DNA of 64,000 nt from an uncultured Campylobacter sp. (GTDB taxonomy: Bacteria > Campylobacterota > Campylobacteria > Campylobacterales > Campylobacteraceae), in contig NZ_CALUTC010000007.1 of NCBI RefSeq assembly GCF_944323605.1, positions 16,720-80,719 on the forward strand, in the 5' to 3' direction. A program made the translations under genes and the position numbers. Positions 19,383 through 30,731 of the stretch are shown here, one piece after another. Under the pieces are notes generated by a model, which was given only the letters and a program-made list of their open reading frames with translations, ran no database searches and had not been told where the DNA came from. Position 1 is the first letter of the stretch. Every line of letters starts with the position of its first letter.

Positions 19383-20353
19383 TGCAATTTTTTAGTCAAA
19401 AGAAAATTTATGATTTTATGAAAATGCGTTTTGCTGCTATATCTATTTCAGGATTTTTGGTGATTGGCTCTATATATCTACTTTTTGATAGAGGGCTTCA
19501 GTATGGTATAGACTTTGCTGGAGGAACGCTTATACAGCTAAGATACGATGAAGCAGCACCTATATCACAGATTAGAGAAATTTTAGAGGCAAAGGGCGAA
19601 TTTCAAAATCTCTCAGTAAATGAGTTTGGTAGCGAAAATGAGGTAAATATACGTTTTTTAGGTAGCAGTGAAAATGTTGGTGTGGATATAGCTGAGCAAA
19701 TTTCTAGCTATTTAAAAGACACTGGAAATTTTGAGATTAGAAGGGCTGATGTAGTCGGACCTAAGGTTGGTGATGAGCTTAGAGAAAAAGGGCTTATGGC
19801 TATTATAGTTTCTTTAGTAGCTATATTGATATATATAGCTATAAGATTTGAATGGCGTTTTGCTATGGCTGCTATAATAACTGAAATTCACGATGTTATC
19901 ATAACTCTTGGAGCTATTTCATTATTTAGAATAGATGTAAATTTGGATATCTTAGCAGCCGTTTTAACGGTGCTTGGTTACTCTTTAAATGATACTATCA
20001 TTATTTTTGATAGGATAAGAGAGGGTATAAAAACTAGTAAAAATACAGAATTCTCACCTATTATAAATGAAGCTGTATCCGCTACATTATCAAGAACAGT
20101 GCTTACTTCAGGTCTTACTTTAGCTACTGTAATAATACTTTATTTATTTGGAGGATCTACTATAGAAGGCTTTGCATTAGCATTGATGGTAGGTATGATA
20201 GCTGGCACATTATCTTCTATATTTGTAGCTAGTCCTGCATTGCTTTGGTTTAAATTTTCCGTGCTTGATTATAGGCAAAAAGAAATTAAAAAAGAAAAAG
20301 CTAGAGCTGAAAAAGAAAAGCAAAGAGCACTTTATGAAAAAGGAAGCGTTTAA
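19382..20353 (+). CDS. secF: Protein translocase subunit SecF
   Basis: Partner of SecD, 323 aa with six helices. Motifs [33 protein letters not shown] and [16 protein letters not shown] are characteristic. The C-terminus is a Lys/Glu-rich cytoplasmic tail. Linked by one-base overlaps to secD and leuS, so the three are translated from one message. Confidence 0.95.
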   Translation: MQFFSQKKIYDFMKMRFAAISISGFLVIGSIYLLFDRGLQYGIDFAGGTLIQLRYDEAAPISQIREILEAKGEFQNLSVNEFGSENEVNIRFLGSSENVGVDIAEQISSYLKDTGNFEIRRADVVGPKVGDELREKGLMAIIVSLVAILIYIAIRFEWRFAMAAIITEIHDVIITLGAISLFRIDVNLDILAAVLTVLGYSLNDTIIIFDRIREGIKTSKNTEFSPIINEAVSATLSRTVLTSGLTLATVIILYLFGGSTIEGFALALMVGMIAGTLSSIFVASPALLWFKFSVLDYRQKEIKKEKARAEKEKQRALYEKGSV

Positions 20354-22791
20354 TGTCTTATAATGCAAAAGAGATTGAAAAAAAATGGCAAGAAATTTGG
20401 AAAAATGAAGATTATTTCGAGCCAAAAGATGATTACAAGCTAGAAAAAAAATACATACTGTCTATGTTTCCTTACCCAAGTGGTAGAATTCATATGGGAC
20501 ACGTTAGAAATTACAGCATAAGCGATGCTCTAGCTAGGTATTATAGAAAAAAATCCTTTAACGTGCTACATCCTATAGGCTTTGATAGCTTTGGTATGCC
20601 TGCTGAAAATGCAGCTATCAAACATAAAATTCACCCAAAAAAATGGACTTATGAAAATATAGACTATATGAAAAATGAGCTTTTTTCTTTAGGTTTTTCT
20701 TTCTCAAGAAAGAGAATGCTAGCTACTTCAGACCCAATTTACACTAAATTTGAGCAAGAATTTTTTATAAAAATGTATGAAAAAGGGCTTATATATACCA
20801 AAGAAGCTACTGTGAATTGGTGTGAAAATGATAAAACTGTTTTAGCTAATGAGCAAGTTGAAGATGGAAAATGCTGGAGATGTGGGAATGAAGTAATTCA
20901 AAAAAAAATGCCTGGTTATTATGTAAAAATAACATCTTATGCAAAAGAGCTTTTAGATGATTTAAAAAAATTACAAGACAAATGGCCAAATCAGGTTTTA
21001 ACAATGCAAGAAAATTGGATAGGGCAGAGTTTTGGCTTAGAATTTTCTTTTAAGCTTGATGATAGCATAGAGCTTGATACAAAGAGTTTTGAGGTTTTTA
21101 CAACTAGAGCAGATACGATTTATGGAGTTAGTTATGTAGCCATTGCACCAGAACACAAGATAGTAAATGAGCTTATTGACAAAAAACTTATAGACGAAGA
21201 GCTTATAACAAATATAAAAGCTATGCAAAATCAAAGCCCAAAAGAAAGACAAAGTGATGAAAAGAAGGGTTATTTTTTGAATCTTTATGCTATTCATCCT
21301 CTTAGCAATGAAAAAATTCCAGTTTGGGTAGCGAATTTTGTTTTGATTGATTATGGAAGTGGAGCTGTTATGTCAGTCCCTGCACACGATGAAAGAGATT
21401 TTGATTTTGCTAAGAAATACAAACTTCCTATAAAACAGGTTATACAAAATAACGGCGAAGCAATCAACGATAAGCCCTATTCAGATAAATCAGGCATTTT
21501 GATAAATAGCGATGAATTTAATGGACTTGATTGTAATGAAGCTAGAGAAAAAATTATCCATAAATTTGAAACCTTGTCTATTGGCAAGAAAGTTGTAAAT
21601 TATAAAATAAGGGATTGGGGTGTTTCTAGACAAAGGTATTGGGGAGCTGCTATACCTATGATAAGGTGCGAAAAGTGTGGCATAGTTCCTTGCGAACTTT
21701 CATCTTTGCCTATAACATTGCCAGATGATGTTGAGATTACAGGAGAAGGAAACCCACTTGAAAAGCACCCAACTTGGAAGGACTGTATTTGTCCTAAGTG
21801 CAAACAAAAAGCCATTAGAGAATGCGATACTTTGGATACATTTTTTCAAAGTTCTTGGTATTATGCTAGATTCGCAAGTGATGAAAAAACTTGGAATGAA
21901 AAGGCTTTTGATGAAAAAAGTGTTTCTTACTGGTTAAATGTGGATCAATATATAGGCGGTATAGAACACGCTATACTTCATTTGCTTTATGCTAGATTTT
22001 TTCAAAAAGCTTTAAGAGATATGTCATATTTGCGAGATGATGAGCCTTTTGCTAGACTTTTAACTCAAGGTATGGTTATAAAAGATGGTGCAAAAATGAG
22101 CAAATCAAAAGGAAATGTTGTAGATCCTGATGATATTATCAATAAATATGGAGCCGATACAGCAAGGCTTTTTATCCTTTTTGCAGCACCACCTGCAAAG
22201 GAACTTGAATGGAATGATGACGCCTTAGAAGGTTCTTATAAATTTATAAATAGACTATATGAAAGAGCTTTAAGAGTATCTAAAAATGCTAGTTTAGATA
22301 TAGTTCAAAACGAGCTTAGCAAAGAAGAAAAATATGCTAGATTAAAGGTTTATGAAGCACTTAAAAAATCATATGAAGTATATGAAAAAACTTTCGCTTT
22401 CAACACTTTAATAGCAGCGTGTATGGAAGCTTTAAATGCTTTAAATACTGTCGATAATGATAGTTTAAATAAAGAAGCTTTTTATATTATATTAAATATA
22501 TTAGAGCCTATAATACCGCATGTTTGCTTTGAGTTAAGTCAAAAACTTTTTGATTTAGAAAATTTTAAAAAAGAATTAGTCTTAAAAGATGAGGTATTTA
22601 CAAAGGATACTATAAATTTAGCAGTAAGTGTAAATGGCAAAAAAAGAGCTGAAATAGAGCTTTCATCTTCAAGTTCTAAGGATGAGATCATTGATTTAGC
22701 TAAACAAGCGGTTTCAAAATGGCTTGTAGATAAGAGCATAGTAAAAGAAATATATATAGAAAAAAAGCTTGTTAATTTGGTAGTTAAATGA
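20353..22791 (+). CDS. leuS: Leucyl-tRNA synthetase
   Basis: Class I synthetase, 812 aa. [17 protein letters not shown] (HIGH), zinc-binding CX2C pairs (CENDK…CWRCG; CEKCG…CPKCK), editing domain with [12 protein letters not shown], and the [14 protein letters not shown] loop. An ordinary bacterial LeuRS. Its ATG overlaps the secF stop (TAATG) and its stop overlaps the next start (ATGA). Confidence 0.97.
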   Translation: MSYNAKEIEKKWQEIWKNEDYFEPKDDYKLEKKYILSMFPYPSGRIHMGHVRNYSISDALARYYRKKSFNVLHPIGFDSFGMPAENAAIKHKIHPKKWTYENIDYMKNELFSLGFSFSRKRMLATSDPIYTKFEQEFFIKMYEKGLIYTKEATVNWCENDKTVLANEQVEDGKCWRCGNEVIQKKMPGYYVKITSYAKELLDDLKKLQDKWPNQVLTMQENWIGQSFGLEFSFKLDDSIELDTKSFEVFTTRADTIYGVSYVAIAPEHKIVNELIDKKLIDEELITNIKAMQNQSPKERQSDEKKGYFLNLYAIHPLSNEKIPVWVANFVLIDYGSGAVMSVPAHDERDFDFAKKYKLPIKQVIQNNGEAINDKPYSDKSGILINSDEFNGLDCNEAREKIIHKFETLSIGKKVVNYKIRDWGVSRQRYWGAAIPMIRCEKCGIVPCELSSLPITLPDDVEITGEGNPLEKHPTWKDCICPKCKQKAIRECDTLDTFFQSSWYYARFASDEKTWNEKAFDEKSVSYWLNVDQYIGGIEHAILHLLYARFFQKALRDMSYLRDDEPFARLLTQGMVIKDGAKMSKSKGNVVDPDDIINKYGADTARLFILFAAPPAKELEWNDDALEGSYKFINRLYERALRVSKNASLDIVQNELSKEEKYARLKVYEALKKSYEVYEKTFAFNTLIAACMEALNALNTVDNDSLNKEAFYIILNILEPIIPHVCFELSQKLFDLENFKKELVLKDEVFTKDTINLAVSVNGKKRAEIELSSSSSKDEIIDLAKQAVSKWLVDKSIVKEIYIEKKLVNLVVK

Positions 22792-23297
22792 AGTTTTTAT
22801 TATTAGCATTAACACTATTTTTTTGTGCTTGTGGCTATATACCTACAAGTAAAATGGCTGATAATGTATTTCAGGATAATATTTATTTAGAGGTTGATAT
22901 ATCTGTTAAAGATCCGAAAAATAGCGTATTTGTGGTCGATGCAGTTAGAGACGTGTTGATAAATAAATTTGATAAAAATCCTGTTGAAAAAAGCAAAGCT
23001 GAAGATTTTATGTATGTTAAGGTTGGAAATTTAGATTTTCAACCGATAATTTATGATGAAAATGGCTATGTTGTAGCCTATAGAGTTAAATTATACTTGG
23101 AATTTAACATAGAATTAAAAAATGGCTTAAATGATACTATAAGAACTAGTGGTGATTATGACTTTGATATATTGCCAAACAGCGTTATAAGTGATAATGT
23201 GAGATATGAAGCTATAAGATCGGCTTCAGAAGAAGCTTTTGATGAATTTGTTTCTATTATAGCTATGAGAGGGCTTTCGTATGACAAAGGTAAGTGA
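22788..23297 (+). CDS. lptE: LPS-assembly lipoprotein LptE homologue
   Basis: 169-aa lipoprotein. Signal peptide [19 protein letters not shown] with the acylated Cys before GYIP; a CGY start to the mature protein is typical of LptE. The remainder is a small alpha/beta domain ([25 protein letters not shown]) as expected for the plug of the LptD barrel. Sequence similarity to E. coli LptE would be low, so the call rests on signal, size, fold and its place after leuS (as holA/leuS/lptE sit together in many bacteria). Confidence 0.75.
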   Translation: MKFLLLALTLFFCACGYIPTSKMADNVFQDNIYLEVDISVKDPKNSVFVVDAVRDVLINKFDKNPVEKSKAEDFMYVKVGNLDFQPIIYDENGYVVAYRVKLYLEFNIELKNGLNDTIRTSGDYDFDILPNSVISDNVRYEAIRSASEEAFDEFVSIIAMRGLSYDKGK

Positions 23298-24657
23298 AAT
23301 AGCTAAACAAACCTTGCTTTTATTAAATCAAAGAGGACTTAAAGCAACTCCTGAAAACTATAGCGATGTTTTCGAGGAATTATCCCAAGAATTAGGCTTA
23401 AGTGGTGGCTCTAAAGAAAAGCTTGATAAATACAAAGCTCTTTTAATACCTAGTTATCAAGAAGAAGTAAATAAAAGAGGTGTAAAAAATTTAGATGAGC
23501 TTATAAGCTTTTTAATATCTAGCCTAAATAGAAAAAACATAGATAAAGCGAAAGAATTTTTCGAACTTTTAGAATCAGTTTTTAATGCTTTAGTAGTAAG
23601 CAAAGATAAAAAAGTTAGGGATTTAGCTTCATCTTCAAATTCTGCTTTATTAAGGACTACTGATTCTAGGGCTATTTTTTTACTTACTAAAAAATGGCAA
23701 GATTTTGCTGAAAAATATGAAGATTTAGAGCTTGATGAAGAGCTTAGAAAATACGGCATTAAAAACGACGAATTTAAAGGAACTATTAAAAAACTTTTAT
23801 TTGAGCTTGAGCAAAGATCCTTTGAAAGGTTTGCAAAGCTTATATCTATGTGTTTGCCACCTTCTTTAAGCAAAAATGAAAATATAGAAAAATTTTCTAA
23901 AAATATCATAGAAAAACCTTATCTTTTGGCTAAGAAACAAGATTGCGATGAATTTGAAAATGAATTGTTTGAAATGGTTAATAAAAGAATTAATAGCGAT
24001 TTAAATTTCACTCAAAGATATCTAAGTTTTTTTAACCAAAATCTACAAAAGTTAAATAAGCTCTTAGATTCTCTTAGCTCGCTAAACAAAACAAATGTTG
24101 ATTTTATAAACAAACTTGAAAAAGATAAGCAAGGAAATATTAGCTTAAGTTTTGATGATTTAAAATCAAAATTTATATCTTTAAACGATAAAATGAATGC
24201 TATGTTCTCCCAAATTAAAGAAATGGGTGACGATAAAAAAATACAAGATTGGACGCTTCAAAAACAAATTTTAAAAATGGATGAAAATTTTATACAGGAA
24301 AAAATAAATTATGCTCTTTGTATCTTTACTGTTAGTAATTATAGATATATAATGGAAAAATACGGACTTTCAAGCCTAAATGAAATTTTACTTCGTTTTA
24401 AGAAATTTTTGAAAGATAAATGTGCGGATAAAGATGAACTGTGGATACTAGATGAAAAATCTTATCTTTTGATACTTAATGATATAGAATACGAAAAATT
24501 AATTTCTTTCGTTCAAGACTGCTATACTGTTATTGAAAATTTTAGATTTATTTACAAGCAAGACATAGTCAAACCAGTAGTAAATACATTTTTTATGGAT
24601 AAATCTAGCTATCCACATTTAAATATTCTTGATGAGCTTTTAAAGAAGTTAGATTGA
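23281..24657 (+). CDS. Cytoplasmic coiled-coil protein with degenerate GGDEF-like C-terminus
   Basis: 458 aa, no signal or membrane segment. Helical N-terminal region of ~280 residues (Leu/Lys/Glu-rich) followed by a C-terminal domain (residues ~345-455: ALCIFTVSNYRYIMEKYGLSSLNEILLRFKKFL…DELWILDEKSYLLILND) whose layout resembles a GGDEF domain. The GG(D/E)EF catalytic loop is replaced by LDEKSY, so it should not make cyclic di-GMP. Overlaps lptE by 17 nt and folC by one base. Conserved in this operon in C. jejuni; role unknown. Confidence 0.6.
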   Translation: MTKVSEIAKQTLLLLNQRGLKATPENYSDVFEELSQELGLSGGSKEKLDKYKALLIPSYQEEVNKRGVKNLDELISFLISSLNRKNIDKAKEFFELLESVFNALVVSKDKKVRDLASSSNSALLRTTDSRAIFLLTKKWQDFAEKYEDLELDEELRKYGIKNDEFKGTIKKLLFELEQRSFERFAKLISMCLPPSLSKNENIEKFSKNIIEKPYLLAKKQDCDEFENELFEMVNKRINSDLNFTQRYLSFFNQNLQKLNKLLDSLSSLNKTNVDFINKLEKDKQGNISLSFDDLKSKFISLNDKMNAMFSQIKEMGDDKKIQDWTLQKQILKMDENFIQEKINYALCIFTVSNYRYIMEKYGLSSLNEILLRFKKFLKDKCADKDELWILDEKSYLLILNDIEYEKLISFVQDCYTVIENFRFIYKQDIVKPVVNTFFMDKSSYPHLNILDELLKKLD

Positions 24658-25808
24658 TGTCTTTTAAAGAATTTTTAGAAAGAAAAACCCAATTTTACAG
24701 CGGTATAGATAGATTCCGTGCCTTTAGATTATTTGAAAAATACAAAAAAAATCTTGATTTTAAGCAAAATGTTTTTCATATAGTTGGGACAAATGGAAAA
24801 GGTAGCACAGGTAGATTTATAACACAAATTCTAGAAAAATTAAATTTTAAAGTAGGACATTTTACAAGCCCGCATATATTTAAATTTAATGAGAGATTTT
24901 ATTTAAATTCTGATATATCAAGTGATGAGCTTTTGCAAGATACGCATAATGAGCTTTTTAGTATAATGAAAGATGATTTAGAAAAACTTTCTTATTTTGA
25001 GTATTCAAATTTTCTAGCAGCCCTTATGTTTAAAGAATGCGATTTTGTAGTGCTTGAAGCCGGGCTTGGAGGAGAATACGACAGCACCTCCTTGTTTAAA
25101 AGAGATGTTTCTGTATTTACGAGTATATCTTTAGACCACACCGATATATTAGGAGATAATTTGCTTGATATAGCAAGAACGAAGCTTAAAACTATGGCAA
25201 AAAAAGCTTCCATATACAAAGAGCAAAAAAAAGATGTTTTGGATATGGCAAAAAAGATAGCATTTTTAAAAGAAAGTGAATTAAAAATTTCAAATTTAGA
25301 CCCAATTTTTAAAAAATACATAGAATTTTACATAAAAAAATACGCAGTTCCAAAATTCTTAGAAAATAATTTAAGCCTAGCTCTTAGTTCTTTATCTTTT
25401 TATTTTTCTCAAAACGAACTTATAAATGCTTTACAAAATTTAGATAAGTTAAAATTAAAAGCTAGATGTGAAAAAATAAATGACAATATCTATGTAGATG
25501 TGGGACATAATGAAGATGCGGCTAGAGTTATTTGTGATTTTTTTAGGGGAAAGAAGCTAAATTTAATATACAATTCTTTTTTAGATAAAAATATTTTTTC
25601 TATATTAAGCATTTTAAAACCTATAATTGATAAAATTATGGTTTATGATTATAAAAGTGAAAGAAAACTAGCTACTAAAGAGATAGCTAGCTTAGCTAAA
25701 CAACTTGATATACCTTGTCAGGATTTTGATTATATAAAAGAAGATGAGCAGTATCTTGTTTTTGGCTCTTTCGTTTTAGTAGAACAGTTTTTGAAAGGTA
25801 GTCTTTGA
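24657..25808 (+). CDS. folC: Folylpolyglutamate/dihydrofolate synthase
   Basis: Mur-ligase-family enzyme that makes dihydrofolate and adds glutamates to folates, 383 aa (usual ~420, a little short). P-loop VGTNGKGSTGRF (residues ~43-54), HFTSPHIFKFNERF, LEAGLGGEYDST, SLDHTDILG, and the C-terminal RCE…DVGHNEDAA. Starts at ATG 24657 in a TGATG overlap with the previous gene. Confidence 0.92.
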   Translation: MSFKEFLERKTQFYSGIDRFRAFRLFEKYKKNLDFKQNVFHIVGTNGKGSTGRFITQILEKLNFKVGHFTSPHIFKFNERFYLNSDISSDELLQDTHNELFSIMKDDLEKLSYFEYSNFLAALMFKECDFVVLEAGLGGEYDSTSLFKRDVSVFTSISLDHTDILGDNLLDIARTKLKTMAKKASIYKEQKKDVLDMAKKIAFLKESELKISNLDPIFKKYIEFYIKKYAVPKFLENNLSLALSSLSFYFSQNELINALQNLDKLKLKARCEKINDNIYVDVGHNEDAARVICDFFRGKKLNLIYNSFLDKNIFSILSILKPIIDKIMVYDYKSERKLATKEIASLAKQLDIPCQDFDYIKEDEQYLVFGSFVLVEQFLKGSL

Positions 25809-26713
25809 TAAAACATAAAAGACTTTTAAATAAATTTACGATAACAATAACAGATATAAATGGTTCTAGACATTTTTATCTAAGTCAAATAGTTAAAAAA
25901 ATAGCTCTTTATGTAGCTTCTTTTATAGTATTTGTTCTTGTTGCTTCTATTCTTTATATAAAATACTTGGATAACAAAGTAGATGAGCTTACAAAAAAAG
26001 AAGAAGAGCTTTTACAAAGAAGCAAAGAGCTTGTTTCTAAAAATGAGAATATGCAAAAGAGCTTATCTGAAAAAGCTGAAGAATATGCTTCCATAGAAAG
26101 CAAATTAGCAGACTTTGAAGAACAGTTAGGACTAAATGTAGATAGAAAATTAAGTCTAACAGAAAGAATGGACAAGCTAAATTTGACAAATGAGCAACAA
26201 ATTGGCGTTTTAATGCAAATTCCAAATGGTTGGCCTATTAAAAATGCAGGTGTTTCTGGTGATTACGGTTGGAGACAACACCCAGTTTTAAGTAGAAGAG
26301 AATTTCACGCTGGTATAGATTTAAGAGCTACTGAAGGCACTCCCGTCTATGCACCTGCTAATGGTGTGGTTGAATTTTCAGGTTGGAATAATAATGGTTA
26401 TGGATATACTGTAGTTTTGCTCCATAATTACGGTTTTAAAACTGTTTATGCACATTTAGAAAGAAGGCAAGTGGTTCAGGCAGGTCAGTTTGTAAAAAAG
26501 GGGCAGCACATAGCGTATTCTGGAAATACAGGTATGTCAACAGGACCACATTTGCACTATGAGGTTCGTTTTATTAATAAAACCTTAGAGCCTCTTTATT
26601 TTATGAATTTAACTAGATCAAATATGGATAAATTTTTTAAACAAGAAAGGAGAATTCCATGGCAATCTTTAATAAATCTAATGTCGACTCAGGCATCTCA
26701 GAAACAACGGTAA
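25805..26713 (+). CDS. M23 peptidoglycan metallopeptidase, cell-shape type
   Basis: 302-aa membrane-anchored endopeptidase. One helix (IALYVASFIVFVLVASILYI, residues ~32-51), a periplasmic coiled coil (55-125), then the M23 domain with zinc ligands REFHAGIDLRA and GPHLHYEV. TTG start with an AAAGG site. The gene overlaps a bactofilin gene by 55 nt, the same pairing as csd1/ccmA in Helicobacter, where these proteins set helical shape. A C. jejuni M23 protein at this locus has been linked to cell curvature. All catalytic residues are visible. Confidence 0.88.
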   Translation: MIKHKRLLNKFTITITDINGSRHFYLSQIVKKIALYVASFIVFVLVASILYIKYLDNKVDELTKKEEELLQRSKELVSKNENMQKSLSEKAEEYASIESKLADFEEQLGLNVDRKLSLTERMDKLNLTNEQQIGVLMQIPNGWPIKNAGVSGDYGWRQHPVLSRREFHAGIDLRATEGTPVYAPANGVVEFSGWNNNGYGYTVVLLHNYGFKTVYAHLERRQVVQAGQFVKKGQHIAYSGNTGMSTGPHLHYEVRFINKTLEPLYFMNLTRSNMDKFFKQERRIPWQSLINLMSTQASQKQR

Positions 26714-27045
26714 TATCATCTGGTGCTAGGATAGAAGGTCAGTTTTATTTTAATTCTATACTTCATTTAGATGGTGAAATAAGTGGTGTAGTGCAGTCTC
26801 AATCTGTAGTTATAATAGGCAAAACAGGCACATTAAAAGGACAGCTAAATGCTGAAAAAGTAGTTGTTAACGGTATATTTGAAGGAGAGCTAAGTGCTGA
26901 TAGTTTAGAGATATTAGCTGGTGGGCTTGTTAATGGCAATATAAGCATAAATCAAATAGCCATAGAAAATGGTGGCAAATTTATAGGAAATTCTAGCTTT
27001 AAAGATGGAGTAGGGAGTATAAATTTAATAGAAAACAATAACTAA
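26659..27045 (+). CDS. Bactofilin (CcmA-like)
   Basis: 128-aa polymer-forming cytoskeletal protein. The bactofilin beta-helix runs through VISSGARIEGQFYFNSILHLDGEISG, KTGTLKGQLNAEKVVVNGIFEGEL and GGLVNGNISI, with the repeated GxxxGxI spacing. Strong GAAAGGAG ribosome binding site inside the 3' end of the M23 gene. Presumably positions peptidoglycan hydrolases for helical shape. Confidence 0.9.
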   Translation: MAIFNKSNVDSGISETTVISSGARIEGQFYFNSILHLDGEISGVVQSQSVVIIGKTGTLKGQLNAEKVVVNGIFEGELSADSLEILAGGLVNGNISINQIAIENGGKFIGNSSFKDGVGSINLIENNN

Positions 27046-27046
27046 A

Positions 27047-29989
27047 ATGCAGGCAAAACTTTACGAATTTTTGCAAAAAAAATCTCCTTCCTTGTTGCTT
27101 TGTGAAGATGATAAGGAGGCTGATTTACTCTCTCAAGTAACTGAATTTTTAGGCTTTAAAAGTTTTGTTTTACCTGATTTTAGAGCCTATGAAAATGATG
27201 ATTTAAGACCATTTTTAAAAGAGCTTCTTGAGATTTGTAAAATTCTTTATGAGTATCACAAATGTAGTGAAAAGAAAATTCTCATATCTCCTATAAAAAC
27301 TGTGCTAAATAAATTACCTTCTAAAAGGCACTTAAATTCACTTATTATAGATAAAAATAAAAAATTCGACATAGAAAGTCTTAAAAACGAACTATTGTTA
27401 ATGGCTTATGAGTGCGTTGATATAGTTCAAGAAAAAGCTGAATTTTCTATCCGTGCGGATGTTGTAGATATTTTTGGAATTAGCGATGATAATCCCATTA
27501 GAATTTTGTTTTTTGAAAATGAGATTGAAAGTATTAGGTATTTTGATGTAAATACACAAAAATCATTTCCAACAGAGCTTGACTTTGTGGAATTATGTCC
27601 ATTTTTAGCACATTTTACTAAAGATTCTTATGATGATTTGCAAGATAAACTTAAGCATTTAAACTCTAATGCCCTTTCAAACGATATTAACTCTCTTGCT
27701 TTTTGGTGTGTAGATGATTTTGAGGATTATTTAAAGCTTGATTTTTACTGTATAAAAACTTTTAATCAAGATGAATTTACAAAAGACATAAGCATAATAA
27801 ATTCTAAGCTCATTCCCCAAGCAAAGCATTATAAGGATTTGGATACAACATATAGCAAGGATTTTTTTGCTTTTCATAAAGATAAAAAAATAACACTATT
27901 AGCAAGAAATGAAGCCTTATTAAATGAATTAGATATTTCCAATATCACTTATATAAAAAGTCCTCTTAGAGTAAATATTATAGGCGATAAAGATATTATT
28001 GCCTCCCTTAATAAAAAGCAAAAAATTAAACGAATTCCTAAGTCTAGCTTGATTGTTGATGAGCTTAAAAAGGGTGATTTTATAGTTCATCAAAATTACG
28101 GCATAGGTAAATTTGTGGGTCTTGAAATGATAACTGTGGCAGGGGTTAAAAAAGATTTTGTTAGTCTGCTTTATCAAAACGATGATAAACTTTTACTTCC
28201 CGTTGAAAATTTGTATCTTATAGATAAGTATATAAGTTCAAACTCTAGTATCCCTAGCCTTGATAAGCTCGGTAAAAATACTTTTATAAAATTAAAAGAA
28301 AAACTACGCGTAAAACTTTTTGCTATAGCTTCACAGATAGTTTCTATGGCGGCAAAAAGGGCTTTAATAAAAGCAAAAGATATAAAGATAAATTTAGAGG
28401 AACTTTTAATTTTCGAGCATAGTGCAAATTTCACATACACAAAAGATCAGGCAACGGTTTGCAAGGAAATAAGGCAAGATTTTATGAGTGCTAGAGTTAT
28501 GGATAGGCTATTAAGCGGAGACGTTGGCTTTGGAAAAACAGAGGTTGCTATGAATGCTGTATTTTCTGTAGTTAAAAGTGGTTATAGCTCTTTTTTTTTC
28601 GTGCCAACTACTCTTTTATCTCATCAGCACTATAAAACAGCTAAAAAGCGTTTGAATCCTTTTGGCATAGAGGTTTTTAAGCTAGATAGATTTACAAGCA
28701 CAAAGGATAAAAAGATAATACTTGATAAATTAGCCAAAAATGAGGCTTGTTTAGTGATAGGAACGCATTCTTTATTATCTGTTAGTTGTGAAAATTTAGC
28801 ACTTATCATAATAGATGAGGAACATAAATTTGGGGTTAAACAAAAAGAAAAATTAAAAGAATTCTCACAAAATTCTCATATACTTTCTATGTCCGCCACT
28901 CCAATACCAAGAAGCTTAAATCAGGCTTTAAGCTCTATAAAATCATATAGTGTTTTACAGACTCCACCAAATGATAGATTAGATGTTAGAACCTTTGTAA
29001 AAGAATACGATGAAGCACTTATAAAAGAGGCTATTTCAAGAGAATTAAGAAGAGCTGGACAAATTTTTTATATACACAATCACATAGCAAGCATAGAAGC
29101 TTGTAAAAAAAAGCTTTTGGCACTTTTTCCTAATCTTAAAATTCTAATACTTCATTCTAAGGTCGATTCAAAAACCACAGAAGAAGAGATGATAAAATTT
29201 GAAGAAAAAGAATACGATTTATTGCTTTGCACGAGCATAGTTGAAAGCGGTATAGATTTGGCAAATGTAAATACAATAATAGTAGAAAATTCCCAGTGTT
29301 TTGGTATGGCTGATTTACACCAATTAAGAGGCAGGGTTGGCAGAAGTGATAGACAGGGTTATTGTTACTTTTTGATAGAAGATAAAAAAGCTTTAAAAGA
29401 TGATGCCATAAAAAGATTAAATTCATTACAAAGCAATTCTTTTTTAGGGGCAGGTTCTATTTTAGCTTATCACGATTTAGAAATTCGAGGAGGAGGGAAT
29501 TTGCTAGGAGTAGATCAAAGCGGACATATAGAGCAAATTGGCTACAGTCTTTATCTTAAGATGTTAGAAGATGAGATAAATATTCTTAGCAAAGGAAAAG
29601 AGCTAGATATAGAAGATACAGAATTAAAATTAAATGTAAATGCTTTTTTAAATGAGGAGCTTATAAGCGAAGATAGATTAAGGTTGGAGCTTTACAGAAG
29701 ACTTAGTAAATGTAAAAATGTAAATGATGTATATGAAATATCTGGAGAAATAGAAGACAGATTCGGTAAGCTTGATAGATATACAAAAAATTTTTTAAAT
29801 CTTATAAATATAAAAATTTTGGCTAACGATAAATTTAAGCTAATAAGCTCATATGAAGCAAATATACAGCTAGTTAAAAGAGATGAAAGCAAAGAAGTTA
29901 TAAAAGCAAGTAGTGCAGATGATGAAGAAATCATTGCTTGTATATTGCAAAGACTTAGAAAGGAAGAAAATGGACTGGCAAAGGTATGA
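27047..29989 (+). CDS. mfd: Transcription-repair coupling factor Mfd
   Basis: 980-aa SF2 translocase that removes stalled RNA polymerase and recruits UvrA. N-terminal UvrB-homology region (EDDKEADLLSQ…FSIRADVVDIFGI), polymerase-interacting domain (GDFIVHQNYGIGKFVGLEMI), Walker A GDVGFGKTEVAMNA, Walker B DEEHKFGVKQKE, motif III SATPIPRSL, motif VI QLRGRVGRSDRQGYCYF, TRCF C-domain. Starts one base after the bactofilin stop. Confidence 0.96.
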   Translation: MQAKLYEFLQKKSPSLLLCEDDKEADLLSQVTEFLGFKSFVLPDFRAYENDDLRPFLKELLEICKILYEYHKCSEKKILISPIKTVLNKLPSKRHLNSLIIDKNKKFDIESLKNELLLMAYECVDIVQEKAEFSIRADVVDIFGISDDNPIRILFFENEIESIRYFDVNTQKSFPTELDFVELCPFLAHFTKDSYDDLQDKLKHLNSNALSNDINSLAFWCVDDFEDYLKLDFYCIKTFNQDEFTKDISIINSKLIPQAKHYKDLDTTYSKDFFAFHKDKKITLLARNEALLNELDISNITYIKSPLRVNIIGDKDIIASLNKKQKIKRIPKSSLIVDELKKGDFIVHQNYGIGKFVGLEMITVAGVKKDFVSLLYQNDDKLLLPVENLYLIDKYISSNSSIPSLDKLGKNTFIKLKEKLRVKLFAIASQIVSMAAKRALIKAKDIKINLEELLIFEHSANFTYTKDQATVCKEIRQDFMSARVMDRLLSGDVGFGKTEVAMNAVFSVVKSGYSSFFFVPTTLLSHQHYKTAKKRLNPFGIEVFKLDRFTSTKDKKIILDKLAKNEACLVIGTHSLLSVSCENLALIIIDEEHKFGVKQKEKLKEFSQNSHILSMSATPIPRSLNQALSSIKSYSVLQTPPNDRLDVRTFVKEYDEALIKEAISRELRRAGQIFYIHNHIASIEACKKKLLALFPNLKILILHSKVDSKTTEEEMIKFEEKEYDLLLCTSIVESGIDLANVNTIIVENSQCFGMADLHQLRGRVGRSDRQGYCYFLIEDKKALKDDAIKRLNSLQSNSFLGAGSILAYHDLEIRGGGNLLGVDQSGHIEQIGYSLYLKMLEDEINILSKGKELDIEDTELKLNVNAFLNEELISEDRLRLELYRRLSKCKNVNDVYEISGEIEDRFGKLDRYTKNFLNLINIKILANDKFKLISSYEANIQLVKRDESKEVIKASSADDEEIIACILQRLRKEENGLAKV

Positions 29990-30731
29990 AGCTGCTATTT
30001 TTAGAGCTAGAAAGGAAATTTTAAAGCCTGTAGATGATATAGATGAGGTTTATTTTAAAGACTTGCTTGGTCTTGAAAAGCAAAAAGAACTCATTTATCA
30101 AAATACCTTAAATTTTATAGACGATAAACCAGCACATCATACCTTGCTTTGGGGTGCAAAAGGCTGCGGAAAGTCAAGTCTTGTAAGGGCTGTTTTTTGT
30201 GAGCTAAAACACAGAGATTTAAGGCTTGTTGAAATTTCAAAAGATGATTTGCATTTTTTAGTAGATATAATAGACGATTTAAGAAAAGAAACTTATAAAT
30301 TTATCATATTTTGCGATGATTTATCTTTTGAGGAAAATGACAATAGCTATAAATTTTTAAAACCGCTTTTAGACGGTAGCATAGAAAAAATACCTAATAA
30401 TATTTTGTTTTATGCCAGCTCTAACAGAAGGCATCTTGTAAAAGAAAACATAAGCGATAATGAGCAAGTAAGTATGGTAAATGGAGAGTTGCACCTTGGA
30501 GATTTGATAGAGGAAAAGCTTTCCTTAAGTGATAGATTCGGACTTTGGATAAGTTTTTATCAAGGCTCTTTTGATGAGTATTTAAAATTAGTTGATTTTT
30601 ATTTTGAGGATTTTAAAGGAGATAGAAACGAACTTCATTCAAAAGCAAAAGAATTTTCACACTTAAGAGCATCTCGTTCGGCTAGAACTGCAAAACAGTT
30701 TTACATAGCCTTTAAGGATATTTTAAAATGA
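29970..30731 (+). CDS. DUF815-family AAA+ ATPase
   Basis: 253 aa. Walker A LLWGAKGCGKSS near residue 60, Walker B FIIFCDDLSFEE, a sensor-like YASSNRRHLVKE and an arginine-rich C-terminus (SRSARTAKQF). Matches the DUF815 ATPases, which lack a known role. I start it at ATG 29970, which has AAAGGAAG ahead; a longer frame opens at 29913 inside mfd. Ends in an ATGA overlap with the glycosylase gene. Confidence 0.75.
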   Translation: MDWQRYEAAIFRARKEILKPVDDIDEVYFKDLLGLEKQKELIYQNTLNFIDDKPAHHTLLWGAKGCGKSSLVRAVFCELKHRDLRLVEISKDDLHFLVDIIDDLRKETYKFIIFCDDLSFEENDNSYKFLKPLLDGSIEKIPNNILFYASSNRRHLVKENISDNEQVSMVNGELHLGDLIEEKLSLSDRFGLWISFYQGSFDEYLKLVDFYFEDFKGDRNELHSKAKEFSHLRASRSARTAKQFYIAFKDILK